Positions 10,553 to 22,895 of a stretch of 64,000 nt of DNA are shown one piece after another. The notes under the pieces were generated by a model. The model was given only the letters and a program-made list of their open reading frames with translations. It was not told where the DNA came from and did no database searches. Position numbers and translations under genes: made by a program. Numbering within the stretch: position 1 is the first letter of the stretch; every line of letters starts with the position of its first letter. Source of the stretch: Leguminivora glycinivorella (taxonomy: Eukaryota > Arthropoda > Insecta > Lepidoptera > Tortricidae); assembly GCF_023078275.1 (NCBI RefSeq), contig NC_062973.1:7098926-7162925 (forward strand), written 5' to 3'.

Positions 10553-11884
10553 GAATCCCTAACAACAATGACTTTCTTTTCTAGCATGATAGCAACTTCA
10601 AACAGGCCAAATTGAATGAACTGTAAGCCGAACTAACGATTTAAATTGTTGACTGGCGAATTCAGGACCACAGCTCGAATGCCAACTGCATACATGAATT
10701 GGATTGCTGTCTGCGACTGCTTTGACCTTTTAGGAGCTCCAAATAATTGGATACACCGAATTGGGATGTAAATAGACGCTATTCTGTCCTAGAAACTAGT
10801 CATTATGTTAAATAAAATCGCAATTTACTTATGTGTATCAATAGATAAAATTTTGCGACGTGAGAAGTGTGTGCAGTTATGATAACCACAGGATATTTTC
10901 AAAATTTTGTAAAGAAAATCACGTTATTGAATTTGGAACGACCACCATTATTTTAACCACTAACTTATAAGTATTTTTATCAAACTTTTTGTGTAATTGT
11001 AACTAATCAGATTGGTTCAATAAGTACAGGTAAGTGTTACTAAAGTATAGAAACGTGATTGAAGGACTTCAATACCTACCTACGACAGCATTAGCATACA
11101 TTGACCTGGCAGAAGCAGAGACAAAATGAAACAGAGCACTGACTGCTGAGTTTAGCTACCTTTCCAAAATATGAATTGTAATTGTACCTAATCATGTTAA
11201 AAAAAAACCTCAGCAAAAAGGCAAACAACCCGACAATGAAGCCACTGAAAGTGCTTAGCCAGAAAAAATATAACCTTCATGAACCCTCATTTTTCCATCT
11301 TTTATGAAAATTGTAAAAAGCTCAAGAAAAACCTCAGCAAAAACCAGAGCCCTTCCCGTCTTTTGTTTATGATCTACAAGGCTGTTCGTAAGAATGCTTA
11401 CTGAGATTTTTTTTAAATGAAACGGGAAAAGAAATTCTTGTTTATCATAGCTATTTACATAATCGGCCGCAGATCGGTTACTGATAGTGCGTGAGTAGAT
11501 ATTGGTTGATTTTACGAGTTTTAAGAAACAAAATTGCGTTTATAGGAATTTATTTTTTATTAAATAATAGCTACTAAAAGTGCTAGTAAAAGTGTATAGG
11601 CAAGTGATTAATGTCTGGAGTTTATTTTTTAAATATATTATTTTTGCATAGAAAAATACTGCCAAGAAACTTCTCTTTATGTACGTTCGACGACGTCTTT
11701 TTCCCTCCAAGGTATATAAGTTCATATGTACAATCGTTTGTGTAGAAACTAGCGTATACACATACAGTACAGCAATGTTTGTATTGGGTAGACAAACAGA
11801 ACGGACTCCCTTGGGGTGCGCCCGAAAAGAAGTCTAGAAAGGAGACTTGTTATTTTGACAAGTTTCGAATTATTTCTGCCACTT
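10553..11884. other. No recognised feature
   Basis: AT-rich intergenic sequence. Two loosely repeated phrases (aaaaaacctcagcaaaaagg near 11203, aaaaacctcagcaaaaacca near 11326) suggest a small old duplication. Confidence 0.3.
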
Positions 11885-11985
11885 AGGGTTCCGCACCGCA
11901 AGGGTTAAAAAGAGTCCTTATAGGATATCTTCGTTGTCTCTCCGTTTGTCTGTCTGTCAAGTCAAGACCGCGTGGAGGCGCCCAG
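11885..11985 (+). repeat. Fragment of the agggttccg...gtctgtc dispersed repeat
   Basis: agggttccgcaccgcaaggg and ctccgtttgtctgtctgtca match the style of the left end of the element at 46523. The right end is missing. Confidence 0.45.
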
Positions 11986-12639
11986 TTGAAATTCATAATT
12001 TCATATTGGTTACTTATTGACTGTAGACCAGAGACCGATTTTAATTTCAACTGGATATCTCCACACGCTCCCAAATCAAAATCCCAGGTCCCAGACCAAA
12101 GCTAAGTTAAAGTTAAACTTGATCTGGGACTGGGACAAAATAATAGGGCCGTCATAGGGTCGCAAAAAAAGTTTAATTCTACAATTCTACCCCCTCAAGG
12201 GAATGGCATACCATATTTATAACTTCATTTCATTGATAAACACAATTTTTTACACATTGAATTGGAGTAGAGCAGAAACTTTAATTTCGGAGTTCGCGCT
12301 CCCCACGTCAAGTTATTTTAGGAACGGGTCACAGCCGAGAAAAACCGTTCTCCGAGCTAAATAGTAGAAGTGGCAGTTAGCATATTTTTACGTTTCACAG
12401 CAAGGTCGGGCGGCGCGCCTGCATTGCGGCCCGCGACAACATAATGGCCACAATATGGCTTAGCTGTGCTGTATGCTGAATTAACCAGTAGGGAAGTACA
12501 TAAGCTCGGTTTCAACTTGATTATGTTTCGAATAAAACGAGATTTTTCGAGAGAGAAGGAATATTATAACCTATTGTTAAAAAAAACTGACTACTACTGA
12601 ATCCTTCAATTTGTGAATTACGACGATACAGGAGGGGTC

Positions 12640-12800
12640 AATTCTCTGAATGACTTTTAACTGAGTTGTTCTGAATGGATATTTTTTTTTGATAAATCTA
12701 CTTAATAACACTAGTATATTTAACTAAAATTCCCAAATTAAAAGGGCGGCTCCTTTCCATTTTAGCATTTTCGCTCCTGTAGCGTCTTAAAAGTGTACCT
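12640..12800 (+). repeat. Family D repeat, copy 1
   Basis: gataaatctacttaataaca, caaattaaaagggcggctcc and cattttagcattttcgctcc recur at 41103-41276 and, inverted, at 44157-44335. Non-coding. Confidence 0.75.
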
Positions 12801-14749
12801 AAATATAACGTCGACTGTACAATAATCCGTAAGGTTTCAGAATAGCTACTTTTTTTTAATTTACTTCGGCTTGCGCACATAATATGTTCTCGGTCTTGTA
12901 TGTTATTGAACACATTACGGTGCGTTGTTTCTGTTTATTAAATTTCCCTTCCTAGTAAAAAAAAGTGGTTTTTCATTAGCTAAGAAATTTGGTTTTTGTC
13001 CACACGTTTGGTTTGGTTTTTGTCCAGTATCGCAATTACCTACATAGTAAGTAATTTTAATTATAAAACCCCCGTGAGACTCATACATATTTTTTTTTAA
13101 ATACATAGTAAGTAATGTAAGTATGTCGGTTTACCGATTTTTGTAAAAAGTTGCATGGCTCGATCTATCTATTTAGAAACTTTGGATCACTTTGGAAACA
13201 AGAAAATATATTTTAGATAGGAATTTGACAGTTTAGCAACGTAGCATATGTAAATAGTCAATTGTTTCTTGAATTGATGGCTTATAACTTAGACTATAAG
13301 TAGTTAGATATGTAATTACATCGTATGTAGGTACGTGTCTCATGTAGAGCCAAGGTTCTGTTCTAACTCTACAAGCCCCAACATCACAAACTCTACACAT
13401 TAGGTAAAATAAGTGGCTTGGCCGTTTCGTTACTACGCCTAAAGGCATCATCTTGGCAACATTTTATACATGAAAATGTTTTGGTGGGATGATGTATACA
13501 TAATATACTAAAAAGTTATCATTATTACTTACACGGTTGGATACTTGGGTAGGGTAGGCATAAAATATTCATTTCGTTGGTTTATTTGACATCAGCAATA
13601 CAGGTGTTGTGTTTGGTATTTGTATTTGACAACACTTACCTGGAACAAAACAATTATAATTTAGTAAAAGCATAGATAGGTAGTAATAGCATTTAATACA
13701 CGGACAACTTATTTTTGGATTCAATCAATATTTGTAGGTATTGATTATTTAATAAATACCTATACTTGCGAAACATTTTTAGAATCTTTATTACCTTTTG
13801 TTAGATTCGTTTTAGTTTTATTATATATTTTAACTGTTATGAGTAGGTCAGTATTTTATATGTTGTTTAATATAAATGTCAGTACAATTAAAAAGGAATA
13901 AAACGTAACACTTATAGGAACATAAAGTTGTCTTTCCATCTTTGTCAAGACCCTTTACAATAAATGTCGCGTATAATAAATATAAAAAAATCAACAAGTG
14001 TTTCATTAGAACTATATAGTTTCATCAATTCCTATGAGTCGCTAAATAGAGACTTATAATAGGTTTAAAGCGACAAGGTTGTACAGCTTAGGCTGTCTGG
14101 TGGATAGGGAAAGTTGCTTGACGGCCGGTCTTCCGGTTTGTCTTGTAACTATCGAGTCTATGGTCGCTGTCTGCATTAAAAACACATTTGTGCATAATAT
14201 GTATTTTATAGGTCTACACTTAGATGAATTTATAGCCAAAGATATACACGGTGTAACATAAGGAAATTGAAAGATTTTAACTCCGCATTTCGGAGGGCAA
14301 GATAAAGATAAAATGTTATATGACGTCAAGCAAATTTCGCCAAATCAATTTTTTTTTATGTAGTTTCACATAAAAAGTAAATGTTATTCGTAAAACTGGT
14401 ACCTAAAATATTTTTTTTTTCTAAAAACGTACTTTTTTGCAACGAGTTATTATAAGTTACATTTTGATTATCAACGAGGATAGTTAGACTCTGTCCGATA
14501 ACGGCATCATCGCCACCAAAACGCGTTATGTTCTGAGAAATAATAAAGTAATTGTTATTTTTTAAATGCTTATAACTCTGAAAGAAAGGCGAAATCCAGA
14601 AGAGTTAATATGACATTTTGCTCTTCTAATATAATGAGGAATACGCTGTTAAAATTATTCAGTTTCCTCATTTTACTCCGTGTATACTCGTATGGTTACG
14701 AGCAACAACATCATGTAATGACAGCAAAATTTTGGAATTACCTATGTAA
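12801..14749. other. No recognised feature
   Basis: AT-rich. Overlapping short frames on both strands at 14054-14329 have no motif. I found no splice-supported exon or inverted-repeat element. Confidence 0.3.
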
Positions 14750-14960
14750 AGAATAGTTATTTGTTTTACAAGGGGGCAAAGTAGTTGTTTAACCGCACGT
14801 GCCAATATTGATACCCGAGCAAGCGAAAGATTCCAATATTGAACCGCGAGCGTAGCGAGTACCAGCCAGCTTAAGACATCAAGTTAAAATTTGTATGAAA
14901 TTACTTTTCACTCTTGTGGATAAAATGCAATTTTGCTATCTGTTTTCGAATAGCAAAGTA
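14750..14960 (+). repeat. Family E repeat, diverged copy
   Basis: The opening agttatttgttttacaaggg and ggcaaag match the E copy at 20405, followed by gcaagcgaaagattccaata and ttgaaccgcgagcgtagcga, shared with 63917-63965. The right half is different. Confidence 0.65.
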
Positions 14961-15394
14961 AGCCTTTAACAGTTGGTGTGGTGAAAAATATATTTCTTTC
15001 ATCTATTGCTCAGTGCTGAAGGCCGGTGAGCAGTGACAGGTTGCATACAGAATGGCATAGATGGCGCTATTCATAACAGCGTTCTGCGCAGTCGTTAAAG
15101 TAGAACAGTTGCTAGGTGATAGAATAAAACTCGTTATGTCATGTATGTCATGGAAATGCAAATTAGATAACAATAAATAATATAATAAATGATATAAAAA
15201 GGAATTGTAAGATATAGACTTAAAATGTCGTTTCCCTAATTTCAGGTGAGGAAGTACATATGTTTTAGTTTAAAAGCGTAATTATCGCTTTTTGTGTGAT
15301 ACTTAAAATAAAATCTCTAATTTCAGAGCAACGTCAATGTTTATTTCAATTTTTAGAAGATAAACACTTAATGGTCTTATACCTATATTGATTT

Positions 15395-15560
15395 TCAGCA
15401 TGTGATGCGGAAGGATCAAAGTCGTATGTGGAAAGAATAAACGCGAAAGGAAAACCGAGGAAAAGGTGGATGGACTGTGTTCAAGACCAGCGATAGAGTA
15501 TGGAAGAGGAAGGCATGCTGACCCCAAATGAATGGGATAAGGGCAAGCGAATGATGATTA
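15395..15560 (+). pseudogene. LINE reverse transcriptase C-terminal scrap
   Basis: HVMRKDQSRM, then after a frame break RINAKGKPRKRWMDCVQDQ, a stop, and MEEEGMLTPNEWDKGKRMM read like the C-terminus of an RTE/CR1-type ORF2 (GHV.R......GRP..RWMD.......W). It is broken by frameshift and stop. Confidence 0.65.
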
Positions 15561-15658
15561 TTTTTATTATCACTTCAACAACAAGATAAATGAAATATAA
15601 TATAAATAGGTACCTACCTAGACCAAATTTCTTTTAGGTTTTGCTTAATATTATACGA

Positions 15659-15846
15659 TCCATATATATACTAATATTATAAATGGGAAAGTGTGTGTGT
15701 CTGTTTGTTTGTCCGTCTTTCACGGCAAAACGGAGCGACGAATTGACGTTATTTTTTAAGTGGAGATCGTTGAAGGGATGGAGAGTGACAGCATAGGCTA
15801 CTTTTTGTCTCTTTTTAACCCGAGCGAAGCCGCGGGCAAAAGCTAG
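15659..15846 (+). mobile_element. Lep1-like non-autonomous Helitron, full copy
   Basis: It starts TCCATA.. after an A and ends gcgggcaaaagCTAG before a T. Helitrons insert between A and T, start with TC and end in CTRR. Just before the end, cccg at 15820-15823 can pair with cggg in a short hairpin. The interior has ctaatattataaatgggaaa and the gtgtgtgtctgtttgtttgt tract of the lepidopteran Lep1 group. A second, truncated copy is at 16857. Confidence 0.85.
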
Positions 15847-16447
15847 TAAGTATATAAGTAGTATTCAGATTCACATCTGCATTAATTCAATCCTGATTTT
15901 GCGATTATTTTGTGGCGTATGTAACTGTGTATGTACTTTCAACTCGATATCTAAAGCCAGATTTTTAAACATGTATTAGCGGTTGACATGTTTGTTACGA
16001 AAATGTAAATTAAAATTAGAATTTATTCAAGAACAAGCATTAAATGTCGTAAACAATTTGTTTTCTGAAAAATCAACTAACCATGTTTGGCCTAAGCACA
16101 TAATGAGCTTCCTACTTTACTAAGGTATTTGTGCCTTTTGTTCGAAGTTTATAAACGCCATACAAAGGGAATTCCTACATATTAACTTGTTATTGAAATT
16201 TATTGCGGCAATAATAGGATTTATTTATACGTTATAAAAGGTAACTTCTACACATTGTAGAGTTTTCTGAACTATAAAATCTGTATTGTGTTCACTGTTC
16301 AAGTTTATTGACTTTACAATTTCAACGTTTATGACGCTAATCGTTTCACTCAACCCTTTTTACTTTTACAAAATGTTCAGACTTCTTAGGTACCTACTTA
16401 TATAATTTTGGAATGTAAAACGAGTTTTGTAAAGGGAAATCAACAAC
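15847..16447. other. No recognised feature
   Basis: AT-rich sequence between the Helitron and a MITE. No open frame or repeat boundary seen. Confidence 0.3.
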
Positions 16448-16604
16448 TGGGTGGCTAGCCGAATGGCACAATCGCTCACGAAACGCTCACGAAACGAAGC
16501 GCTAGTAGATATCTATCTCTATCGCGCTTGCGTATTGGCGCGACAGAGCCAGCGGCGTATCGCTTTCGTTTGGCGTCGGAGAAATGCCATTCGGCTACGG
16601 GGCC
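16448..16604 (+). mobile_element. Family U MITE, copy 2
   Basis: It runs from tgggtggctagccgaatggc to gccattcggctacggggcc. It differs from the 10407 copy mainly by an 11-bp tandem duplication of the cgctcacgaaa word near the left end. The open frame inside it is not a gene. Confidence 0.85.
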
Positions 16605-16690
16605 TGGACTGGAAAGTTCAATTGGTGCTCAGAATACACGTTTTTTTTCTATTAAATAGGTAAGAATTACCGATAATTTTTTTTATAATT

Positions 16691-16782
16691 CTTCTGGTGT
16701 TTCGGGTGTCCATGGGCAGCACTGATCGCTTACCATCAGGCGTCCTGTCTGCTCGTTTGCCTCCTATCCCATAAAAAAAATT
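16691..16782 (+). repeat. LINE/SINE 3' end with A-rich tail
   Basis: ctggtgtttcgggtgtccat, cgcttaccatcaggcg and cgtttgcctcctatccc before a run of A are shared in style with the 3' ends at 25703-25818 and 57819-57935. This is a retroposon 3' terminus in plus orientation. Confidence 0.65.
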
Positions 16783-16856
16783 GCCCCTGTAAATAAACTC
16801 GAAATCACACTAAAAACTTCCTGATTTCGACCTCGACTGCCGATGCCGATCCAAAA

Positions 16857-17012
16857 TCCATACTAATATTATAGATGGGAAAGTGTGTGTGTCTGTTTGT
16901 TTGTCCGTCTTTCACGGCAAAACGGAGTGATGAATTGACGTGATTTTTTAAGTGGAGATAGTTGAAGGGTTGAAGAGTGACATAAGCTACATTTGTCTCT
17001 TTCTAACTACTT
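16857..17012 (+). mobile_element. Lep1-like Helitron, 3'-truncated
   Basis: It starts A|TCCATACTAATATTATAGATG and follows the 15659 copy closely to about 17005, then loses the gcgggcaaaagctag terminus. Confidence 0.8.
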
Positions 17013-17206
17013 ATAAAATGGTTGATTGACTCTGGAACAAGCACTTGCCATTGTCACATCACATGTGAGATCCAATAATAGACAGACTGTCGTGCCACAC
17101 GTGAGGCTATAAATACATTGTTACGAGTGACGAGACATGTGTGTACTTTGTAAGAAAAAATAAAAATGTTAAATGTTGAAATAGACTGCCTAAGCCTATT
17201 AAAGTC

Positions 17207-17366
17207 CATCATCACCATCATCATTATCCTCGTGCTATTCGCCACGGCTCATGGAACCCTGGCGTCCGCTTTGAAAACTAATCCCATGATTTGGCGTAAG
17301 CACTAGTTTTAGGAAAGCTAGTGCTTACGCCAGGAAAGGAAATAGTCCGGTTTCCTCACGATAATC
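17207..17366 (-). repeat. SINE-type repeat, partial
   Basis: On the minus strand it ends with a (gat)n tail at 17207-17225. Words cacggctcatggaaccctgg, tagtccggtttcctcacgat and gactaatccc-type blocks match the copy at 30551-30794. A perfect 14-bp hairpin at 17293-17331 (ggcgtaagcactag / ctagtgcttacgcc) sits inside, replacing the normal middle. Confidence 0.65.
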
Positions 17367-17564
17367 AATGATGCATTCAATATTTTTCATATTTTAAATA
17401 TTTTTAACAAAAATTTTTAAAAAAAATCACGGAATGGGTTTAAAGTCTGTTTATTACCTATGGTACCTCCCTATCGTCATGCATAAGCCGTTTTATTTTA
17501 TTTTATTTATTTGGAAAGCAAACAGAAATAAACGAGCAGGAGACAATGTTTCAAACACACAGTA

Positions 17565-17824
17565 AAATATAAATAAATATAAATATTGGGGACACCTTAC
17601 ACAGATCAACTTAGCCCCAAACTAAGCAAAGCTTGTACTATGGGTGCTAAGCGACGATATACAATACTTAAATAGATAAATACATACTTATATACATATA
17701 AAACATCCATGACTCAGGAACAAATATTTGTGCTCATCACACAAATAAATGCCCTTACCGGGATTCGAACGCAGGACCGCGGCTCAGCAGGCAGGGTCAC
17801 TACCGACTGAGCCAGACCGGTCGT
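17565..17824 (-). repeat. tRNA-derived SINE, near full length
   Basis: On the minus strand the head is tRNA-like. An A box reads tggctcagtcgg (plus 17803-17814) and a B box reads cgttcgaatcc (plus 17761-17771), one base off the consensus. These are RNA polymerase III promoter elements. The body (gggcatttatttgtgtgatg, caaatatttgttcctgagtc) and an AT-rich tail (aaatatttatatttattt) follow. It is a SINE because a long unrelated body and tail follow the head and the acceptor-stem pairing is absent. Confidence 0.85.
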
Positions 17825-19964
17825 TGAAAACATTCGCTTATTTCCTAAACAGCTCTCACTAAAAACATTTAAGTATAATGGAACTATTACTACACTTACT
17901 AAACTTAGGGTAACTAATTACTAACGTTAAATGCTAAACTACAACTATGCAAAATACATATAATAAAGTGTTAAATGCAGTAAAGTGTGCCTATCTTTTA
18001 TTAAAGAGGGTAGAGTCGATAATGTAGATTATATTATGCATCTCATGTTAATTAATCTCATCTAATCGCATGTTATGTTGTGTTATTGTGTTTTGCGAAC
18101 TAAATGCCCAATTGCCCATTGACCTACAGAATTTTGACGTCACGTCTTCTTAAAGTTCTTGGAGTAGATTCTGCCTGTTAGATTTTGAAAACCCCCTGTA
18201 CCTTTTTGGTGCAACCATCCTTCTTTTGATGTTAAATACAGATTTAGCTGATGGTCATTCCCAACATAACTAACACATCTCCATTTTCAATACGAAGATA
18301 AACAGAACAAACACGTGTGACCCGTTTAAGAGGCCGTCAATGTCAAAAAGTAGAAAATCGTAAAATTGGTAGTTTTCTGCGTCCGGTTTTAGTTTCAGTA
18401 TATACTTATTGATAAGAAAAGCACTTGTTTTAAACAGCGCGTATTCTTATCTACAAAATCAGTAGTTAACATCAAGGAAAAGTTACTCCCTGAATTAATT
18501 TTGATTTTTTTTCTGACGCTAGTTTAAGAAAACCCGCAAATAGTGCTCACGTCTGAGTGAGCTCAGCTCAATTTTGTATACTTTAGGCTGCTAAAATTGA
18601 TGTTGTCGCATTACTTATATCCTAAACTAAAAATTCAGTAGTTTACATGTGTGTTATCATGCTACTAAAATACAGTAAATGGAAGTTAAACGACATCAAT
18701 ATTTGTCTAAAAATACTTCGAATCAAATGGCAATTACTTCGAAAACCTTTTAGACAAACAAAAGGCTTTCTTGATAATTATAAACTTTAAGTATGTGTAT
18801 GCAAAATAGTGTGCAATACAAATCAGGAAACACTTCCAATTTTAGATACATACTTACTTAAAGTTGTAACTAAAATGCGGTCGGCCCCTGTCGGCATCTT
18901 CATAAATTTGAATATGTACGACCGTGTTTTAGTTTTAAAATAATGTTATTTTATAAGCTAGATAACTGGACTACAGAATTATTACCTTTTCATATTTTTC
19001 CTTACAAAGAGAACGAATAAAATCAATGTTGAATATAAACTTTCGTAAATTTTCCATACAAACGTCAAAACTGCGAACAGATTCTATTGAGCCAGCCTAC
19101 GAAGCACTGTTTTTTACACCAGAGTTGTTTTGATTTTATATGGTGTTTGCACAAATTTATTTTGAAAAATAATCGGAGTCAATTCGTGTGAGATGGTAAC
19201 ACTAAATTGACACTGTCCGCAATCTAAACACGCGGCAGCGTGTCAAGCCAAGTTCAAGTAACCGAACTGGCAGACAACATCGTGTGTAATATTACACGAA
19301 CTATTTGGAGCCTCTATGGGCGTCCTCACAACAAAAACTATTTCACATAAACGTCTTAAATTTGGCTCTTACATTGATATTTGTGACATACATATTATGT
19401 GCCTGTCGTGTTTGTTCCACCGGATGGTCTGATCGGAAGATTAGACCATTTCGTTGGATCTCCTTCTTGTTTATGTCTTATTATTTGTAACGTTTATTTT
19501 GTGTGTGTGTTAACGAATAAATTAATTATATTCTATTCTATTATAAAAGTTATAAGAAATGATATTTTATGTCATCAATTGTCATAAAACATTTTGAGGA
19601 CTGCCATTGAACTTGGCACCCGTTTAGATCTCACTGCTTTTGTCGTTGACGCCAACAACCAAGGCATATATAATATTGAACTTGGCTCATATTTCCCTTT
19701 TTTGGTTTTGATGGGATTTTAACGTTACAACTGATCTTCAGTGAAACTATAGACCTGTCTTAAGTTCCTCTCACTTAGGTCACTGACCTCTTCCAGTAAA
19801 TTGCGGTAGTGTGCGAAAAGTATGTTGGTGGGTGTGACGTGCGTTAGTGTGTGTAAATGGGGTAATTTGACAGATATTGATTTTTTACCCATCGTGACGG
19901 GCTCTTAAGCTCTCCCGCGTGTTTAGTATAAAACTTATTGTTTGACAATAAGGGGTGCCCCTTG
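17825..19964. other. No gene; a possible LINE 3' tract
   Basis: Mostly AT-rich. 19380-19560 (ttgttccaccggatggtctg ... attctattctattata) looks like a LINE 3' UTR with an (attct)n tail. The 62-codon frames there have no motif. Confidence 0.3.
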
Positions 19965-20178
19965 AATAGTACATTACGATACAAGTGCGTAAAAAAGGAA
20001 ATTCGAAACGAGTGGCGATAGATTAAAACACGACCGAAGGGAGTGTTTTAAATCGACACGAGTTCTCGCACGTGTATCGTACGACGTTTTTCAGTACAGA
20101 TGAGCCTCCAAGTTTCGACCTGGCATATAATGAACCACTTCTCGCACTAGTGCGTAAAAAAAACACCATCTGTACTGA
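19965..20178 (+). repeat. Family F repeat, tandem unit 1
   Basis: It starts aatagtacattacgatacaa and is followed directly by a second 226-bp copy. The last 88 bp (20091-20178) form a module with its own inverted ends, cagtacagatg and catctgtactg. That module is found in the opposite orientation at 44458-44559. Confidence 0.85.
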
Positions 20179-20404
20179 AATAGTACATTACGATACAAGG
20201 GCGTAAAAAAGGAAGTTCGAAACGAGTGGCGATAAATTAAAACACGACCGAAGGGAGTGTTTTATATCGACACGAGTTACGAATTTCCTTTTCGCACGTG
20301 TATCGTACGACGTTTTTCAGTACAGATGAGCCTTCAAAGTTTCGAACTGGCATATAATGAACCACTTCTCGCACTAGTGCGTAAAAAAACACCATCTGTA
20401 CTGA
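20179..20404 (+). repeat. Family F repeat, tandem unit 2
   Basis: Near-identical to unit 1, with about 12 extra bases (acgaatttccttt) before the cgcacgtgtatcgtacgacg block. The inner inverted module is at 20317-20404. Confidence 0.85.
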
Positions 20405-20833
20405 AATAGTTATTTGTTATACAAGGGGGCAAAGTTGTATTTTAACGCCGAGTGTGGAATTGAAAAACGAGCAAGTGAAAGGATTCTATAGTTGAACCAC
20501 GAGCGAAGCGAGTGGTTCGAGAATAGAATCCTGAACTTGCGAGTTTTTTAACACACGAGAAGTAAAATACATTTGCACCCGAGTGTAACTAACACAAAAC
20601 TTTTCCCCTCACTATAGCGAGGAAACTACAACGCAAAAAATGCGTTTATCTCTGCTTCCAGTAGTTCCACAGGTGGTAAATCATCTTTATTACTAGATTC
20701 ACCTACTTTTATCAATTTTAAAGCAGTTAATTTGACTTTATTCAAGGTCAAATTACTTTACCCACTACTGGATAAAATGCGTTTTTACCCATTAAAAGAC
20801 AAAACACGTGTTTCCGAGCTAGTGAGGGGAAAA
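20405..20833 (+). repeat. Family E repeat, longest copy
   Basis: It continues head-to-tail from unit 2: the junction ctgaaatagt is the same as between the two F units, and the E start aatagttatttgttatacaa parallels the F start. It ends gctagtgaggggaaaa. Copies: 2134, 14750, 63484-64000. No coding frame. Confidence 0.8.
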
Positions 20834-20998
20834 GGTATTTAAAGTCTTGTTAAGGCCAGTTTTTTATCTTGAATTCAATTTTATTTGTATTATGTGTTAG
20901 GGACGAGTATATTATAAGTTATACCTACATTAAATGGCTCCTCAAGTCCTCAGAAAAGGATTTGAAATTTTATTTGTAGTCATTTTTTTATTGTAAGG

Positions 20999-21205
20999 TA
21001 CAGCGGAGCAAATCTCGACTGGGGGGCAATTGTAACTCATCCATTTTTTACATTATTACACTATGATGTTGAGTACTACATGTATCCACTGAACACGCCT
21101 AGAGGTATAAACGGTTTACACTCTACTTAATAATGCAAACATTGTAAAACATGGAAAAAATGGACCGGTTACATTTGCCCCCCAGTCAAGATTTGCCCCG
21201 CTGTA
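20999..21205. mobile_element. Mariner-like MITE with TA target site
   Basis: TA at 20999-21000 and 21204-21205 flanks an element whose ends cagcggagcaaatctcgact and agtcaagatttgccccgctg are inverted repeats continuing through ggggggcaa / ttgcccccc. TA duplication and a CAG start fit the Tc1/mariner superfamily. About 203 bp, non-coding. Confidence 0.8.
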
Positions 21206-21516
21206 CATTACAATGTTAAGTTAAGATAGTACCTATATTTTGCTATTTGATTTGGACATATGTGGCCCATTTTTCCAAGCTACCTACACCGTTTTATTTT
21301 GAATACTATTGAGGTATGTTACGTGATAAAAAATTGTGAAGAAATATGTAAAATTGCGTGACTAAACGTCATAATAACAGCTGTAGTTTGTACTAACAAC
21401 CTATTAACTGTGTATGTAAGTAGCAATAATTTATACACTACACATCATTCATATTAAATATCTATTACTCTTCATACTTTAGTAGGACAAAGTCAAGTAG
21501 GGTCAGATTAAGAGCT

Positions 21517-21625
21517 GTATTCGGATCGTAATTCTATATTGAATTAGATTTATCTGATCTGTCATTGTACTTTTGATACCTGCTAATAGTGCTAATGCAG
21601 ATAGAATTTATAAAATCCGAATACA
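21517..21625. mobile_element. Possible small MITE
   Basis: tgtattcggatcgtaattct at the left is answered inverted by agaatttataaaatccgaat + aca at the right. About 109 bp, arms imperfect. Confidence 0.45.
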
Positions 21626-22401
21626 CTTGTAAGCTAACTTTATCCCAACTTGAACGTAACAAAATGTGGACGAATTATTGTAAACGACATATTTTCATAC
21701 TTGAACAAAAAACCGTTTATGATAAAATTTAGGATCTTCCACACTTTTTGTTACCAAATGCCATGTACAATACAAAGAGGTACACTGTCTAAATGTCTAT
21801 GTTCTCTTCTTACTTATACCTACCACTTATTACTCTTGAACATTACATAATAAAGGAGTCTTGGCAGCTTATGGTAAGTAGGTATGCGGTGCAGAATATG
21901 TGTATGTACTTTGTGAATGAAATCTTTACACGATTTTAGTGTCTTCACAATAAAATTGTGTAACACCTTCCAAAGGTCTGGAATTCTCTATAGTTTCCGT
22001 GATGTGAAAAACATATACGTAATGTGTATAACTAACTATTTTGGCTCAGTGATCCAAAGTGAATCTTGGCCTCTAAAACGAGAGATCGCCACCTCACCTG
22101 TCCCGATCCTGCGCAGGCCTCTTGATATAAGTATGTATATATATAACTTGCGTAACAAATATTTATTAAGTATGCGAGCAATTGCCCGTTTAGCTAAGTT
22201 CTGCATCTGGCTAGTAGGTATCACTATGTATTTTCGGTGTCATTGCGTTGGTGTAACAACAAAGCGTAGGTGGTGTCTACGGCCAGCAATCAGATAGTAT
22301 CGTGATTGAAATATCAATGAATTAGTCTAATGTGTATGACGCATATAATATGCCCCGACGTAAAAACTTTTCACCTTATGTGTAGTAGATTAAATTACCT
22401 A
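21626..22401. other. No supported gene
   Basis: A 126-codon frame at 21917-22297 and a minus-strand frame across it have no motif. The words cttggcctctaaaacgagag and ccgatcctgcgcagg near 22065-22115 resemble LINE coding remnants, but not clearly enough to call. Confidence 0.3.
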
Positions 22402-22407
22402 CTAAAC

Positions 22408-22506
22408 CTGCCAGTAAAGTAAGAAATGTCTAAGAACTCATGTAATTGTCGGCCGAAGCATAGCCGAGGTCAACAAACATGTGATCTGAGGCTTTCTTAT
22501 CCAAGG
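22408..22506. mobile_element. Family S element, copy 2
   Basis: gccagtaaagtaagaaatg ... aattgtcggccgaagc ... acatgtgatctgaggctttc parallels 41331-41417. Confidence 0.5.
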
Positions 22507-22895
22507 TGTGTATACTTACTATTTTTTTGGTCGACAGAACCGGGCAGCGGTAACTACGTTTAGTGTAGTAGCCTAAAATTAGACGCTTTTCGGCCGGAGG
22601 ACAGAAAATTATTTTTATTACCTATTTCCACAAGAAAAATGCATGACATAATTCATTGTCATCATCACCACTATCACCAGCTTATACATTTCTCCAGTAT
22701 ATCGACACTATCGACAGACGAGAAGTTGACGAGAGGCCTTAAGAGCTCTCCGGGCTCTCGTCCAACTTTTCTTAAGTTTATACAATCTTTCAAATAAGTA
22801 GAGTTTATAATAAGTAATTGACTCGTATTGAACTGAACGCCTAAAATAATTTACAAGCAACCATAAAGATCTTCATAATCTCTGTAGACAATTTA

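Noticed and set aside
10348..10587. 79-codon minus-strand frame as a gene
   Set aside because: It lies across a family U MITE and its termini; the same peptide appears from the copy at 16451.
17747..17824. tRNA gene
   Set aside because: A and B boxes are present but the cloverleaf is incomplete and it continues into a SINE body and AT-rich tail.
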